Shown here: positions 23,392 to 36,301 of the stretch, piece after piece
Layout: each line of letters opens with the position of its first letter
Position numbering within the stretch: position 1 is the stretch's first letter
Assembly: GCA_943735955.1 (NCBI GenBank)
Contig: OX030958.1
Location: 4,735,331 to 4,799,330 of the forward strand
DNA length: 64,000 nt
Reading direction: 5' to 3'
Origin: Piscicola geometra
Lineage: Eukaryota > Annelida > Clitellata > Hirudinida > Piscicolidae
The notes under the pieces: model-generated
What the model was told of the DNA's origin: nothing
Databases searched by the model: none
The model's input: only the letters and a program-made list of their open reading frames with translations
Position numbers and translations under genes: made by a program

Positions 23392-26300
23392 ATGGAAGAC
23401 TGGGAAGCACAGAAGTCTTCTAAGGAATGGCTGGAGCAGCATGGGTTGAAGAAGCATCGTCTGCACATGAAGGCCATTCTTAATTCCATCGGCTTCAGAC
23501 ACTGCCATGGTGAGAAAACATGTTGGTTTCTTAAACAGAATTTGTAAATATTTTTTTAAAATTTTTTTGAGTGATTTAAAAAGGTTGAAAGTCTATTAAA
23601 AAGGGTTATTAACATTTCGTTCCTTACGTGTAGATGTCAACGCTGCCTTGAAAACAATGGTGTGTTCCAGGTACGGAGAAGGACTCTTTCGCAAGTACTT
23701 CAACAAAGACGGCGTCACCTACAATGTGCCTGGCCAATTGATATACAGTTCCAATCTTTGTTATAAAACATTCCAAGTAAGCTCTAAAATTTGATTTAAC
23801 TATTATTTGATTTCTTCCAAAGCTGACAACGAGCCCTGAAATTCTGCTCGAGCTGGAAATAAAACTACAGACGCAATTGAAATTGTACAAGAAGAGACTT
23901 GAATGGTTGACCACGGGCAGCAGGAAAAGTTTCGGAGTGATCTCGGAGAGTGCCATATGTCTTGTGCTGGACGTGCGAGCAACTAGCGCCCAAGAACTCA
24001 ACCACTTCTACTCAGTCATCAACTCCCTCTTCAACGAACAACTCAAATTTGTCAAGCACTTCACTGTCTTAAGGTATGAGTCGTTTTCTTGCTATATATT
24101 TCAAGTTTTCAAATAAAATTTATGGTATAAGCTATTGAAATCAATAAATGTAATGCTTTCGCGTTTATTTATAGTATATTTTCTTTAAACTAAATGCTTA
24201 AAACGTGATAAAATCATTTATCTTTTCTAAATTTTCTTTAACCAAAATTCATCTACCTTTGCGTTATCAAATTCCACATATACAACAGAGTTTCAGATTG
24301 CATTGAAAGCTTCAGTATTAAACTAGTGACATCTAGCGAAGAAAGCAGAAAAGAGTGTTTAAAATGGCTAAAATCTTTGAAGACTTCCTACTCAGCTGTT
24401 GAACCCCTCTGTTCTGCTGTTCTTAAAAAAGCAACTTCCATAGAACACGTTGTCACCCTTGAATACAATGTTTTTTTACTATCGTGAATATATTAGAAAA
24501 GATAATGACTTAAAACCAATCCGAATGATTTAAAGAGGTTTTTTAACCTTTAAAACTAATTAAATTTATTAAATATTTGAGCAGGTCAATGCGGTCTACT
24601 ATTTCACTGATGGCAAGTCCATCGAAGAGTGCCTGGAGGAATTCACCATTGAGGTAATAAAAAATGAAAAGAGTAAAAATCGTTATGACAATAAATAATA
24701 ATTTTGCCAAAAACTGCAGTCAGAGCTTATAAAATTCAAAAAGGTTCTTATGAGAATGTAATAATATTTATGCCATTGAAATATATGGACCCAAAAAACT
24801 AACATTATTTATTACGATCTTTTCAGTTGATGGCTCAAAGAATTCCCGTACATGTGAGCATGAATTTGTGTGAGAGTTTGGACACGATGCAGAGTCTGAA
24901 GAGGGTTTGTGAACACTTGGGAAATAGGTTTGCAAGCTTTAAACCTTCAATTAGAGTTATGAACGTTTTGACTGAATTCAGAAAACTATTTTTGCTAGGT
25001 TTTGAAACACTAAAAAATAATTCAAGGTAGAATATAAATTGATAATTGGAACTTTTTAATGCAGGTTTCACGCATACTCTATAATTATGGAGATTGAGCT
25101 TGTCAAAATGAAAATTAATGGAGCAGATTCATTTCTTGAGAAAGAAAAGAAGTGGTATGGAGGGGTGCCTGACGGCATGGAAACGTCTGAAGAAGTTCTG
25201 GCATTGTTCGAGGAAGTGGAACAAACAGCTGCCAACGTTGATCATGTGAGAGCTATCTTCAACCAGCATATTGGGAATCTGAGTCTGGGTAAGTTAAAAA
25301 ATGTGTATATCAAATAAACACAAAGTTAAAACGAGAATAATTCATACTGATATAAAAATACTGACTTAAAAAGGTGTAAAACTTTTAAATAAAATACCGT
25401 TACAATCACACCAGCATCGGTAGGGTGCAGCAAGACTGAAGAGTTCAAGGACACTTCCAAAGAGCTCAGCATCAGTTCCAGAGACTGGCTGACTCGATTC
25501 GGTCTCACTCCGCGTGGACTTCTTTTCTACGACGCTCTGGAAGATGTCTCGTTCGTGCATGAAAAAGCCGCAAAGGTTCCAGTTGAAGAGTTTCTTAAAC
25601 AATAATTTGGTTTGAGCTTTGAATGAAATCCTACATATAACCATTATTTTGATTTTTTGTTCTTTTTTTCTTACCTTTACACTTTTTTCCTATTCAATTT
25701 CTCCATTCTTTTTCGGGTGAATGAGTGACCAAGTATATAAGGACTCACGGCTTGACCAGTAGTTAATGTCCTAGATTGAAGGGCGACTGATTCCTTAGTT
25801 TCCCATTGACGCAAGTGAAAACTTGCAGCCCAAGTGGCCTTGGAACTCGTATGGCTTGTACTCCACTATAATAATGCCCATTTAAAAAATTATTTTTTTA
25901 AATTATAATAATTATTCTTTCCAAAACTTAATCTTCAAGAGAGTGGTGAGTGGCAAGTACTGCAGCGAGTTTGTGCACATGCGTTGGAGGGATGGCAGTT
26001 TGGTTCATGTTCACGTGACTTCCGAGGTGTTCAGAACTTACAACCAACGTTTGAAAGAGGCTTTTGCAGCACTGGAAAAGAGGTGAGGTGTGGTTTGAAG
26101 AAGAATGTTGTTTAGATTTGTGTTAAATATAATATTTAATTAGTTTTTACGCTTTTCGAAAACTTAAAATTTATATATTTAAAATATTTAAAATTTTCTG
26201 CAGCATACAAATAGTATTTTAATTGATAATTTTTTATTAAATATTATGATTGAATGTTCATTTCATGATGGTTTGAAGGAAGGAATGGCTTGGTAAGAAT

Positions 26301-27206
26301 AGCAGGCTTTCCATGGGAGTGGTGCTTGGCAGTGATGTGGTTGTGGTCTTCGAGAGCTCACAATGCATGGCTTCCTACTTCAAAATTCTGAAAGAACAAC
26401 TCAAAGAACTGCTACAAGTAGGCTATGGTGGCAGATAATTTCATTTTTCTAATTTCAACATTGAAAACGTCTATGTATTTCTTCCACTTAGGAACAAATC
26501 AGACAAAGAAAACGGTTCAACATGGTTTCCTTTGGTTCGAGGGTGAAAAGATTTCAGACAGCCTTGATTCAAGTTTCAGAAGTGAGTCTCCAAAAGGCTA
26601 TGGCCTGGCTGGAAGATGTCAAACCGCATGGAGTGGCCGATGTTTCGCTGGCCCTCAACGAGGTTCTGAGCATGAGAAGCGAGCAGGTGCACCTGGTGTT
26701 ACGCTCGTGCAAGCAACAGGTTCTGTTTGTTTAGAGTTTTTCAAAGCCCATTTGTGATTTGAAATTTTATTCATTAAAACAGTCGGTTGACGAGTTTTGG
26801 AAAAGCAATTCCAGAAAAAAGTTTCCAGTGATTAACACTGTATGCTACGAGCCTCTTGACAATGAAGCTGTATCATGCATGAGAAGTTTGGCTCATGAGA
26901 CTGGTGGCAGATTTCACTGGATCAGCCTGACAGATGATCAGAAAGGAGTTAATATGGTCGAGGTGGGTGATTTTGTGAATGGATTCAAAAGAGGTTTGTT
27001 TGTAACCGCTTTCAAGTTAAAGCTGGAATATAAAAACATATAGGATTATGATAGACAACAATGATTGGATAACCACACAGAGCACTGATATGGAACTTCT
27101 GGATGCAGAATTACGTTTGGGAAAGGAGACAGAGAAGAGAATGGATGAATTGAGAAGACAGTGTGTTAAAAGCAATGAAACTAGGTTGAAAGGAAAACAA
27201 TTTTGA
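23392..27206 (+). CDS. von Willebrand factor A domain-containing protein 3A/3B-like
   Basis: Thirteen exons: 23392-23509, 23634-23776, 23823-24073, 24289-24469, 24585-24653, 24827-24927, 25065-25288, 25415-25575, 25940-26082, 26279-26417, 26492-26719, 26783-26962, 27081-27206; phases agree, 687 residues. Diagnostic: SSKEWLEQHGLKKHRLHMKA, YKKRLEWLTTGSRKSFGVIS and VNAVYYFTDGKSIEE (first vWA), then LSMGVVLGSDVVVVFESSQ and ETGGRFHW (second vWA). The metal-site DxSxS is not intact in either domain (DVRAT; FESSQ), so metal-dependent binding is doubtful. The protein is shorter than the human VWA3 proteins (about 1200). VWA3B is linked to ciliated tissues in vertebrates. It starts 357 bp after ODAD3 on the same strand. 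A SINE lies in the intron after exon 8. The last exon boundary is the least certain; its acceptor was chosen to keep phase. Confidence 0.82.
25716..25886 (+). mobile_element. tRNA-derived SINE copy 2 (diverged)
   Basis: It shares with the other copies the blocks acggcttgacca, cccaagtggcct and ccactataataatg in the same order, but the head is eroded. It lies in an intron of the VWA3-like gene. Confidence 0.65.
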
Positions 27207-28070
27207 TTCTAACAACTATTTGAATAGTATAATTAGCAGAAAGAAGTAGCTTTCTAATGTGACAAGTGAAAAAATGTATGTCATTAAATGTCAGAATTCA
27301 ACTCTTAAAATTGATTCATAATTCATCGCAGGTCCGAACAATGGCAAGAGTTATTTTTTTAGAAAAACGAGACTTTTGTTATAAGTAAACTTATGTATAA
27401 ATTATACATTGTATAATATAAATTGTATATATAAAATAACAAATCCATTCATATTTTTAATAAAAATTCTTTTATTGACACCTTTAGCTCCGCCTTTACT
27501 ACGTGACTGTCCAATGAGATGTGAGGTAGGCACTCGTCGAGTCTTGAAGACTTCTTAATTAGGCGATATAAATGTTCTTGTGCGCTTGAGAAAGCATGTG
27601 AGGGTCTGTCTACTTGCTTCAAGAACCGAACAGAAGGACAGTGTTAGCATTTATTTTGATGAGAGTCTAAGATATTTTCAGAAAATAAAAAAAAACTAAA
27701 AAGATCTAAAGCTTGGAAACTTTGTACTTTTGTTTCCAAAAGTATCACTTGTAAGAAATCTCTTAATGAAAATACATAAGGAGTAATCTGAAAAAGTATA
27801 ACTGAAGGATAGGAGCACTGAAGTGTTTAGCAGAAAAAAAAACTGGAAGAGCATATGCGGAGTAGAGTGGCGCAGATGCTGAAGAGGTCCTTCATTACGA
27901 TCCAGTGAGTTCGAGTGAACTGAGCTGCGTTATATAAATATGTATTACTCCAAGGCTCTGGAGTGAGTGCTATGTTGTTAGAAGGGATACATTTGTTGTT
28001 TTAAAAGAAATATATGAATGAAATAAGTCAGATAACAATGTTTATTCTTTTCTAGTTTGAACAGTTAAAA
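27207..28070. other. intergenic between VWA3-like and NK2 genes
   Basis: AT-rich, no coding region supported. It contains the VWA3-like 3'UTR and the presumed homeobox promoter region; a cttttctag acceptor-like site at about 28046-28054 precedes the homeobox ATG. Confidence 0.5.
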
Positions 28071-29675
28071 ATGAATTTCAATAAAAGATCGTTTTTCATG
28101 AGGGACATTTTGAAGCAACCTGCTAAAATCGATCCCAAGTCTTCCCAAATTGCATCAACAACCGATTTAACCGCTATGACCAATAAACCCTGTAATGATG
28201 ATATGTCATCAAGTAACATACAAGACTCAAAAACTACTAATACGTCATTGGTTATTCAAAATACTGAATCAACAACATCAAAAACCCTTAAAAGCCCTGT
28301 CTCGTCTACATTAAACTCGTCATCATTGTCTATAAATAATTGCTACAGAACTGAAGGGGAGCGTGGAGAAGAAAAAATAATGGAATGCAAAAATAATACT
28401 CAAAACAACACTTTTGATGTAGGTAACAGTAAACAAGTGAACATAGAAACAAAAAACTACAACAAACTTTACAAAAATGATTTTGAAACCTTTATATTCA
28501 ACAATAGAATCAAACATGAAAACGGATTGAACACTAACATTTTCAAGGCGCCACTTCCAAACCCCACACAACATTCGTCTTTCCCTCATCTCCACAAACC
28601 ACCCTACTTTACACACTCTCGAGCCCAGCTCTGCAGAAATTTTCACCTTTCCTTCTTTCCACCTGCATGCCACTTTTACCAAAGATTCAACCCACATCTT
28701 TCGCTTAATCCTCGCCAGCATTTCAACGTTTATCAACCTCAGAGCTACTTCCACAACCACCCTTTCATACCCCTCCGAAAAAGAAGAGTTCTTTTCAACC
28801 AACTGCAAATACAACAGTTGCATAAGATATTCAAGAGACAGAAGTATTTATCAGCTTCTGAAAGGGACCAGATATCAACCCTGATTGGCCTCAGCCCCAC
28901 CCAGGTTGCTTTACTTTTATTATCGATTCATCAAATAATCTTAATAATTTATTTTAAACTTTTTATATATTTTTATAACATTAAAAAATATTGAACTTAG
29001 ATAATAAATTGCAATTAATATTACACATACTTAATTATCACTAAGGTCAAGATCTGGTTTCAGAATCATCGCTACAAAACAAAGAAAGCCGAAAAAGATA
29101 GGCGCAAGAACCGAGAAAAAACATTGAATCTTATGCAAAACTCTTGGAAGAAAACACTTCCTGAAGAACATTATTCACGACAACAGCAACAACAACATGT
29201 TATTCACCATCGTATGGAGCATGCAACTCCTTCAACAACGCTAGATCAACAACAGCAACAAGTGAAAAAAGTCATCCACGCCAATAACCCAAACTACCAT
29301 AACCCCTCTTCATCAACCACCAGCCGTCAAACCACTCTAAAAAACTCCACGTGTAATCTTCACGCTTTCAAACAAAAGCTTTTAAAGCAAGCTTTCGTCA
29401 ATGAGTACACTGGCATTCAGACTGGCTCGCACTACAACTCTATTGACACCAATGACGTTAATGCATTCTCGATGGAAAATGAAAAATTAAGAATTCCTAA
29501 TTATGGATTTTGTGAGGGTGCTGTTGGTGGCGGCAATAGGGATAGAACTAATATGTACAAAGGTAAATGCGGTGATGAGAACAGTGATGAGGATCTAAGT
29601 GATGATGGTGTAAGTGATGATAATCATGAGATAGATGGAGCTGGGGATGGATCGATAGATGATGAATATTTATAA
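28071..29675 (+). CDS. NK2-class homeobox transcription factor
   Basis: Two exons, 28071-28904 and 29046-29675, phase 0, 487 residues. The homeodomain (about residues 235-294) reads KRRVLFNQLQIQQLHKIFKR, QKYLSASERDQISTLIGLSP, TQVKIWFQNHRYKTKKAEKD. The tyrosine at homeodomain position 54 (QNHRYK) is the signature of the NK2 class and sets its CAAGTG-type DNA preference. A TN-like motif sits at the N-terminus (FFMRDILKQP, residues 8-17). The intron splits the homeodomain between positions 44 and 45. Helix 1-2 is more divergent than in typical Nkx2.1/2.2 proteins (e.g. LHKIFKRQK). The rest is Ser/Asn/Gln-rich, with an acidic Asp/Gly C-terminus. Leeches have a known NK2-class gene, Lox10, but I cannot say that this is it. 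Confidence 0.9.
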
Positions 29676-29712
29676 AAAAATTCATTGAGTTAGTCTGAAT
29701 GGGATGAAACGG

Positions 29713-29830
29713 GTGATGGAGGTACTGTGATGATGATGAATGATGATGATAATGATGATAATGATGATGGTGGTCGTCGTCGTCGTGGTGATGATGATGG
29801 TGAAAATGGTGGTAATAATGGTAGTGAAGA
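29713..29830. repeat. (GAT)n / (GTC)n trinucleotide repeat
   Basis: Degenerate gatgat, gtcgtc and ggtaat triplets directly after the NK2-class stop codon, probably in its 3'UTR. Confidence 0.85.
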
Positions 29831-30044
29831 TGATTTTCAAGAACATGATAATTTATATTTTTTAGTAACAAAATTTTATCGTTATGAACCATGTGTGAGT
29901 TAGGCATTGTTCATAATACTCCAAAACAAAGTTGCTTACAATTCTCAAAAATTCTAGTTGGTGTTTAGCAAAAGCATGATTATTTGTGATGTTCAAATAG
30001 AGAGATAAATTAAACTAATAAATTATTGTTAAATTCCTTTATTA

Positions 30045-30202
30045 ACGGCTGAACGGGTAGGCGAGTGTTAACGACTCTTAGCTTGACCAATGGTTTGAGT
30101 GCAACCAATGTCCAAGTAGCCCTTAGGCGTGAATTGAAAAATGTGTAGTCTAAGTGGCCTAGAAGCCTGCTTCGGTTATACACCACTATAATAATGTTCG
30201 AC
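30045..30202 (+). mobile_element. tRNA-derived SINE copy 3
   Basis: Contains gactcttagcttgaccaatg, gtttgagtgcaaccaatg (degenerate B box) and ccactataataatg, aligned along its length to copies 1 and 4. Confidence 0.75.
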
Positions 30203-33200
30203 ACAATCATTATTATTATTAACTTTGTTTTACAATGAGGTAAAAACAGAAATAGATTTTGCATGGAAATAGAGTCAGAAGAAGTGGTTCGAGTCGAACA
30301 ATGGCAGGAAAGCAAGCAATTTGGAGACAAAAAACAACATAAGAAAGTGAATAAAGAGCGAAATAGACGACTAACTCAATTCACAAACAACGCTTAAGCT
30401 CTCTATCGAAATATAAACATTAGGCTTGAAACATTTTATATTTTTGTCCGATTAAAATTAAGTTCTAACTTAAATATAAGATACATTGTACTTTTTTGCT
30501 TTTTCTTTATCAAAACCAAATCCTATTTGTTTTATCAAACATTTTCTGACTTAGCGTCAATAACTAATGAACCACACCTATACCATTAGTGGACTAAAAT
30601 CTAGAAAAATGTATAGAACAATAGTAAAGACTTCATTATCGATTGATAATTTACAAGACAAAGTTTCAAAACTGATTCTATCTTCTTTCTTCTCTTTCAA
30701 TGCTTTTCGCTCGAACATAAGCGTTCCTAATTGCGTGTAAGTTTTTTTGAGTTGATGATCTTTAATGTAAAATCAAGCAATTTAACCCTTTTAAAATAAA
30801 TAATAAAACAATTTTTTAATCTTTAAATTTGATGAAAGAATTTTTAATATATGTTCTAAGTCAAAAGTTTAAAACGTCCAAATCCTTGAATTATTGTTAA
30901 AAAAACTGAGACAAAATATGCTTCTTGCATGTCGAGTGGTTTTACAAAGATTGAAAGTAAATATTTTGAAAAATATAAGCTATAGTGTGTGATATGTTGA
31001 ATAATATGCATTAAATCACTATATACTATTACAATCAAAAATGCTTTCTGTAGAAATTAAAGTAATCCGCGTTGTCACTCTTTCAGGAATGAAACAGGCT
31101 ATAAGTGAAGGAAAGTTATTTGGAATAAATTTTTTTCAAAGTATTTTTGTGGTTTAAAGTTTGAAATTAGTGAAAAATTTTCAACTTTGAAACTTTTTGC
31201 AATCGTCTTAATAAGGCCCTCATTAACAGAAGATACAGTTCATTCTCCAGTTTTCAAGAACGTAGAATTATTCCCCAATTATATTTTAAATGCCTGCACA
31301 TTTATCTAGCTATTAACTTTTCAAACATACATTCTTCCCATTTCCATTCCGTTTCTTTCATAAATGACACGGAGAAGTGAATGTATTATTTCGAAAGTTC
31401 TAGAATCTTCATTTAAATGCCGTTGATTGACTAATTTCCTTGCTTCTACACTCTTTCACAATTCATCTTTCAAGTCTAAAACACTAATATCTATGAAAAG
31501 TTGTTTTATTGTAAATCTTTTTGAAAAATATAAAGTAAAAAACCCCACCGGTCCATTTTTACATCGTTTGCAAATCTATTTGTGTGTTTGTTGGAACTCC
31601 AAACTGCTTTTTGCGGGTGGAAGTTGTCAGAAGCGCAAGACTTCCGAAAAGATGATTTGATTTCCAAAATACTTTTTCACACATCCACAACTGCTTTCGT
31701 CACTTAATAGTGTGCGCACGTCCACGAATTCATGAGACGTCGTGTCTTTATTATCTTCATATACAGCGCGTATAAACGATAAAAACACAAAACTAGAAGT
31801 ATATTGAATCAAAAGGGTGTTTGGCTGCATTATTGCATTTATGCTTAAACACCCTCACGCCGATCTTACTCGTCCGCTCTGCTTTTATCAGTTTATACAT
31901 TTCCTGTTTTTTAGAAACCATAAATATTGTTTCACAATATATTTTGCTTCTTTCCCAAAAGACATACAACATTGAATATATTTAATAAATATTTTAAACA
32001 CAAAATACGTATATTTTAATTTCATTTTTCATTGAAGAACGTGAAATAAGAAAATATAATTTAGAACTTTCATGGAAAATCCAGTATTTCGGTGTCTTTG
32101 CTTTCAAAGTAACTGAAGTTTACTAAAGATTGGCATGTGTCGCTTTGGCGCTTATTCTGTATTTTGAAGATGTGTTAGAGAGCTTCTCTGGCTTGGTGGT
32201 GTAGGTAATCTGGGAACAACCTATTTTCATTTGTTAAAAAAATAAATGTTCATGAAATTTTGAAAAAAACTGTCGATACGTAAGTTTTCAAATATAAATT
32301 TATTAATAAAAAAGAAATAAGAATAAAAGATAAGTTACCCTGAAGATGTGTGATGGCGGAAATGATTGGTCGTTAAGATCAAAGAGCGAATGGGATGACA
32401 ATTTTTCAATAACTGCTTAAGTGTGCTCTAGGAAAGAGACGAAGAGTTTTTTTTATGGTATGGTTTATATTTTATATCTTTTTTTTTAAATAATGGAAAA
32501 TAAAAAAATTTTATTCAAATATTTAGAAATTTTAAACTAGTTAAAACTCTTTCTATAAAAATATGTGTTGTTTTCAAAACTTAATTTCATTCCAATCACT
32601 AGGTGGAGAGTGTTTTCAGCTAACTTTTAACATTGTATCTAATCTTTTGACAATATTTTGGTGTTTTCCATCCCTAGATTGTCATATAAGAGGTCAAATG
32701 GTTTCAATCGCTACACTTATTTTTGAATTATAATGTATAATCCAAAAACAATGTGTAACGATTGAAACCATCTGACCTCTTAGCTGCGTCCGCGGGATAA
32801 TGATGATCATGATCACTTGACTTCTATTCGCATTAAAGTGAATTGAACTAATTTGTTACGCAATCAAATACGAATCAAATAATCGGAAAAGCTCTAATAG
32901 TTGAATGTTTTTGGTGATAAACTTCAATTTCTATTACATTTTTGTTATTCAAATATAATTAAAACTAGAGCAATTTTATAACTTCCGAGGAACCGAAATC
33001 AGAAATGAAATTTTATTTCCGTTCCAAAAAATCAACTTCTTTGAATGTGTGCTCATCATAAATCTTTCTTTCAGAAAAAAATTCCACGTCAAGAATCTAC
33101 CTTATGATATGCAAGCTTTATTATGCGTGTCAGTTCTTAAAATACTCGCAAAAAAACCCATCCAATATACTTCTAATAATCCAATAAAATAAAAAATTCT

Positions 33201-35599
33201 ATTCATGATAACTATTACCTATATAATATATTATGTAAATTAATATTAATGACTGAAATTCGTAGCTTTAAATATGACGTTTAAAACAAAGAATAACATA
33301 TATATTACAACGTAAAAAGCTATAAAAAATGCCCCAAAAACTGAATTTAAAAAATTAAAAAGCATGTTTGCATTTGCAATCAGCAAGGTATTTTAGTCTA
33401 TAAAATCATATTATAATAAACTTTCTACTAGTTGATATCTGCATTCGCAGTAATTTAAGATAATACTCAGACGACATACAATATTGATGCGGTATGCAAG
33501 CCTTCATAAGGAAGGGAAGGTAACAATGAGCAATGTTTTTTCAGACCTCCGGCAGGTGTCCAGCGTCTCCAAATGTCTCAATTAGCATGCTCGTGCCATT
33601 TGTACATGCTCATGGAGGTGGCGTGATATTGCCAAACCTAGGAAAGTGTCCAAAGTGATCTATGAGAACAATAAGCTCGTGGTTTTATTAAAGTATACAT
33701 ACTTGATGAGGTAATGGCAATCTGATAAGGTGCTAATGGAAAGACATGGGTACTTGCACTCTAGTGGAAGTGCTGAAAAGATTTCACGACTGGTTTTATG
33801 AAAATGGAAATTACTAAATTTATAACATACTTTAGCTAAAATTACTTATCAAAGTATCGCGCAAATGTGAGAATAAATGTTTAAAAAGCCTTTTCCTATT
33901 CGATGAATTATTGAGGGGCTCTGTATTAACATCGGGAATGCCTTTTCAACATGAGTAGCAATAAGCCCTTGGGTGTGCTTTAGATAGTCAGCGAGTAAAC
34001 TTTAGATCAACATTTATAAAATATTTATAAAGTCCCAACAATTTCAGCTTGAATTGGTGTTTTCAATGGAAAAAATGATTTTTTAATAAAGTATAAACCC
34101 TTTATCGAAATATTTATATTTGCCTATAAATTTGAGATCGATAAGCAGTACTTTAAAAAAATTGTACTACAAGAACTGCAGAAAATAAGTTAAATAAATA
34201 GGAAATAAAGTATTTTTCATATATTCGTTTCTTATTGAATGTAATATAACCTTTAGAAATCAAAACCAATACCAAAATAGGAATTCAGGAAATGATATTT
34301 TGAATGTGTGGTTATATATTTGAAAAGTAGCTTGAATATCAAATGAATAAATCTTTTAAATTGTTTTTAAAAAAAAGATTTTATAAGTTATCATTTAAGA
34401 AGCATTTAAATAATTAAGAATATATTCTTGTATCCTAAAATATTTAAGCGGAGAGAGAAAAACTGTCAAGAAAACATTTTTTTGAATTGGAAAAATAACT
34501 CATTTTTGTACGGGAAAAATAAAATATATTCAGTTGGCGTGAGTCTGAAGTGAAAAGTCGTGCCATGTACCGGTCAATCATTCCTACGCGTCGACGGAAA
34601 ATCATTAATTAACTCTAGGTTCACATGTGAATAGCGTTTTAGAGAATCCAGCCCTTGGATAAAATTACTCATATTTCAACTCAAATAGATATGCCTTGTT
34701 GAATGTTTGTTGTTTTAGTGGAAGTAACTTTTTCAATGGGATGTATGACCTTAAACTGAATTCCCGAAAAACACATTCACACATACTATTTCTTAATGTG
34801 AAGGAATTTTTCCCCGTATTTGATATTCTATTTGTGAGAGAAAAATGAAGATATTATACTTTCATAAAATCATTTGAACAAATAATACAAGCCGCAAAAT
34901 AATGAGAGGGAGTAAATGCGTCTAAGTGAATATGATATTTCATATACATTAGATGTCCGTGTTGCTACTTAGTGGCAAGATAAAGTATAAACTGTTAATG
35001 TTATCCACCCATCAGACATCTAAGAGATGTCACCAGGTTATATTGTCACCTTAGTTTCAACCAACGAAAAAACGAAAAATTGACGGGTTTGTGGGGTAGG
35101 AAACCCATGAAAGTATCATCAAAACCCTTTAACACCCTAGAATTACTCTAAAGAAATCATTGAAATTATTTTTTTTAAAACATCGTGATAATTTCCAAGT
35201 TCTCAACCTGGAATTTGCAACACATTTTCAGTGGTACCTCGTTAATGCAAGATGACGAAATAATTCGATAGTCATTATAGCTATAATATCACTAAGTGTA
35301 ACGTAATGTTTGTGATTTGTAGAAATTGGGCTCAATGCTTTCCTATTTGAGAGCCATTATGCTCATTACTGCGATTTAGATTCCTCCAGTAAACCTGCCC
35401 TGAGCTACATAAACTGCTTTTGTCATTTACTCCTGTCGAAAGACTGTGTACGTGAAAACCTTCCAAGATTTATTATTTTAATCAACATTAATAATTGAAA
35501 TCACTATTTGTGCTGAGAACATTAAGTGAAGTAATCTCTCTATCTGGCATTTCGCATACTCACGTATGTTCCATGCATGTGTGGTGGTGGCACGGCGTC
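30203..35599. other. gene-poor AT-rich region
   Basis: 5.4 kb with no ORF above about 80 codons of convincing composition and no exon chain I can support. The only structured element is the palindrome at 32687-32782. Distal regulation of the flanking homeobox or neuropeptide genes is possible, but nothing in the sequence shows it. Confidence 0.55.
32687..32782. repeat. 96-bp near-perfect palindrome (MITE-like hairpin)
   Basis: Arms 32687-32716 and 32753-32782 are inverted copies (taagaggtcaaatggtttca... against its reverse complement) matching at 28 of 30 positions. The inner bases continue to pair (tatttttg/ccaaaaaca, attat/ataat), leaving a very small loop around 32735. It could be a miniature inverted-repeat element or a transcribed hairpin. 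Confidence 0.85.
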
Positions 35600-35601
35600 C
35601 T

Positions 35602-35608
35602 TATAAAG
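35602..35608 (+). promoter_or_regulatory. TATA box of the FVRIamide precursor gene
   Basis: tataaag lies 92 bp upstream of the ATG at 35700. With transcription starting about 25-30 bp downstream, the 5'UTR would be about 65-70 nt. This is the clearest core promoter in the window. Confidence 0.6.
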
Positions 35609-35699
35609 AGCTCAGAATCGTGAAAAGACTTTCAGAAGGGAAAGTTATCATCATTGAAAATAGCATTGGTATTATTTATAACTGCCTTTTGAGTAAACC

Positions 35700-36301
35700 A
35701 TGATGCACAACTTGATTTTGACCAGCCTCGTGTGCTTGTATTGTCTTTCGTCACAGTCCTCGAAAGCTCTTCCCGTCGAAGGTGAGATTCTTGTAAATAA
35801 GGGGTGACTATAAAGATGTAGCCACTGCTTATTTACTCTGGTAAGTTAGTGATTCGTGAAAAAACATATTTAAAGATAGAAAATAAGATAAAAAGGATAA
35901 AAAATGAAAAACATATTTCCAAAAAAAAGTATGAAGAAAAAGTATTTATAACTTTATATATCTTTTTTTTCTAAAAACTTTCTAGAAAAAAAAACTGTTT
36001 AAGAATTTAAGTACAAAATATCAAGACTCAAAACCTTCGCAGACACAATCAAACAACCCAGCCACCAATCTTTTCACCTACAAGCCTTCTTCCCCCCACA
36101 GACATATCCCTGCAGAGCGACCCAGTGTATGTGAGGGGGCTTCCAAGGTGGATGGAAGGAATGGTGGAAGCGAGATCCAGCCTCGAAGATGATATTGAAG
36201 ACGCTTATGGCTTGGAAAAAAGAAAGGCTGGATTCGTGAGAATTGGCAGAGATAGATTTGCCGACAAAAGGAAGAGTGGCTTTGTAAGGATTGGAAAGTG
36301 A
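35700..36301 (+). CDS. FVRIamide-type neuropeptide precursor
   Basis: Two exons, 35700-35781 and 36102-36301, phase 1, 93 residues. Residues 1-23 form a signal peptide (MMHNLILTSLVCLYCLSSQS). After a spacer the C-terminus reads EKR-KAGFVRIGR and DKR-KSGFVRIGK-stop. Cleavage at KR and amidation from the Gly gives two peptides, (K)AGFVRIamide and (K)SGFVRIamide, differing at one position. FVRIamides are known from annelids and molluscs, which supports a lophotrochozoan host. An LPRWMEGMVEARSS segment upstream has no clean dibasic exit and is probably spacer. The last copy ends in Gly-Lys directly before the stop; a carboxypeptidase would remove the Lys. Confidence 0.9.

Noticed and set aside
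28071..29675. Naming the homeobox gene Lox10
   Set aside because: NK2 class is clear, but the homeodomain is divergent and I cannot confirm orthology from sequence memory alone.
29548..29907. His-rich minus ORF
   Set aside because: Antisense translation of GAT/GTC triplet repeats after the homeobox stop.
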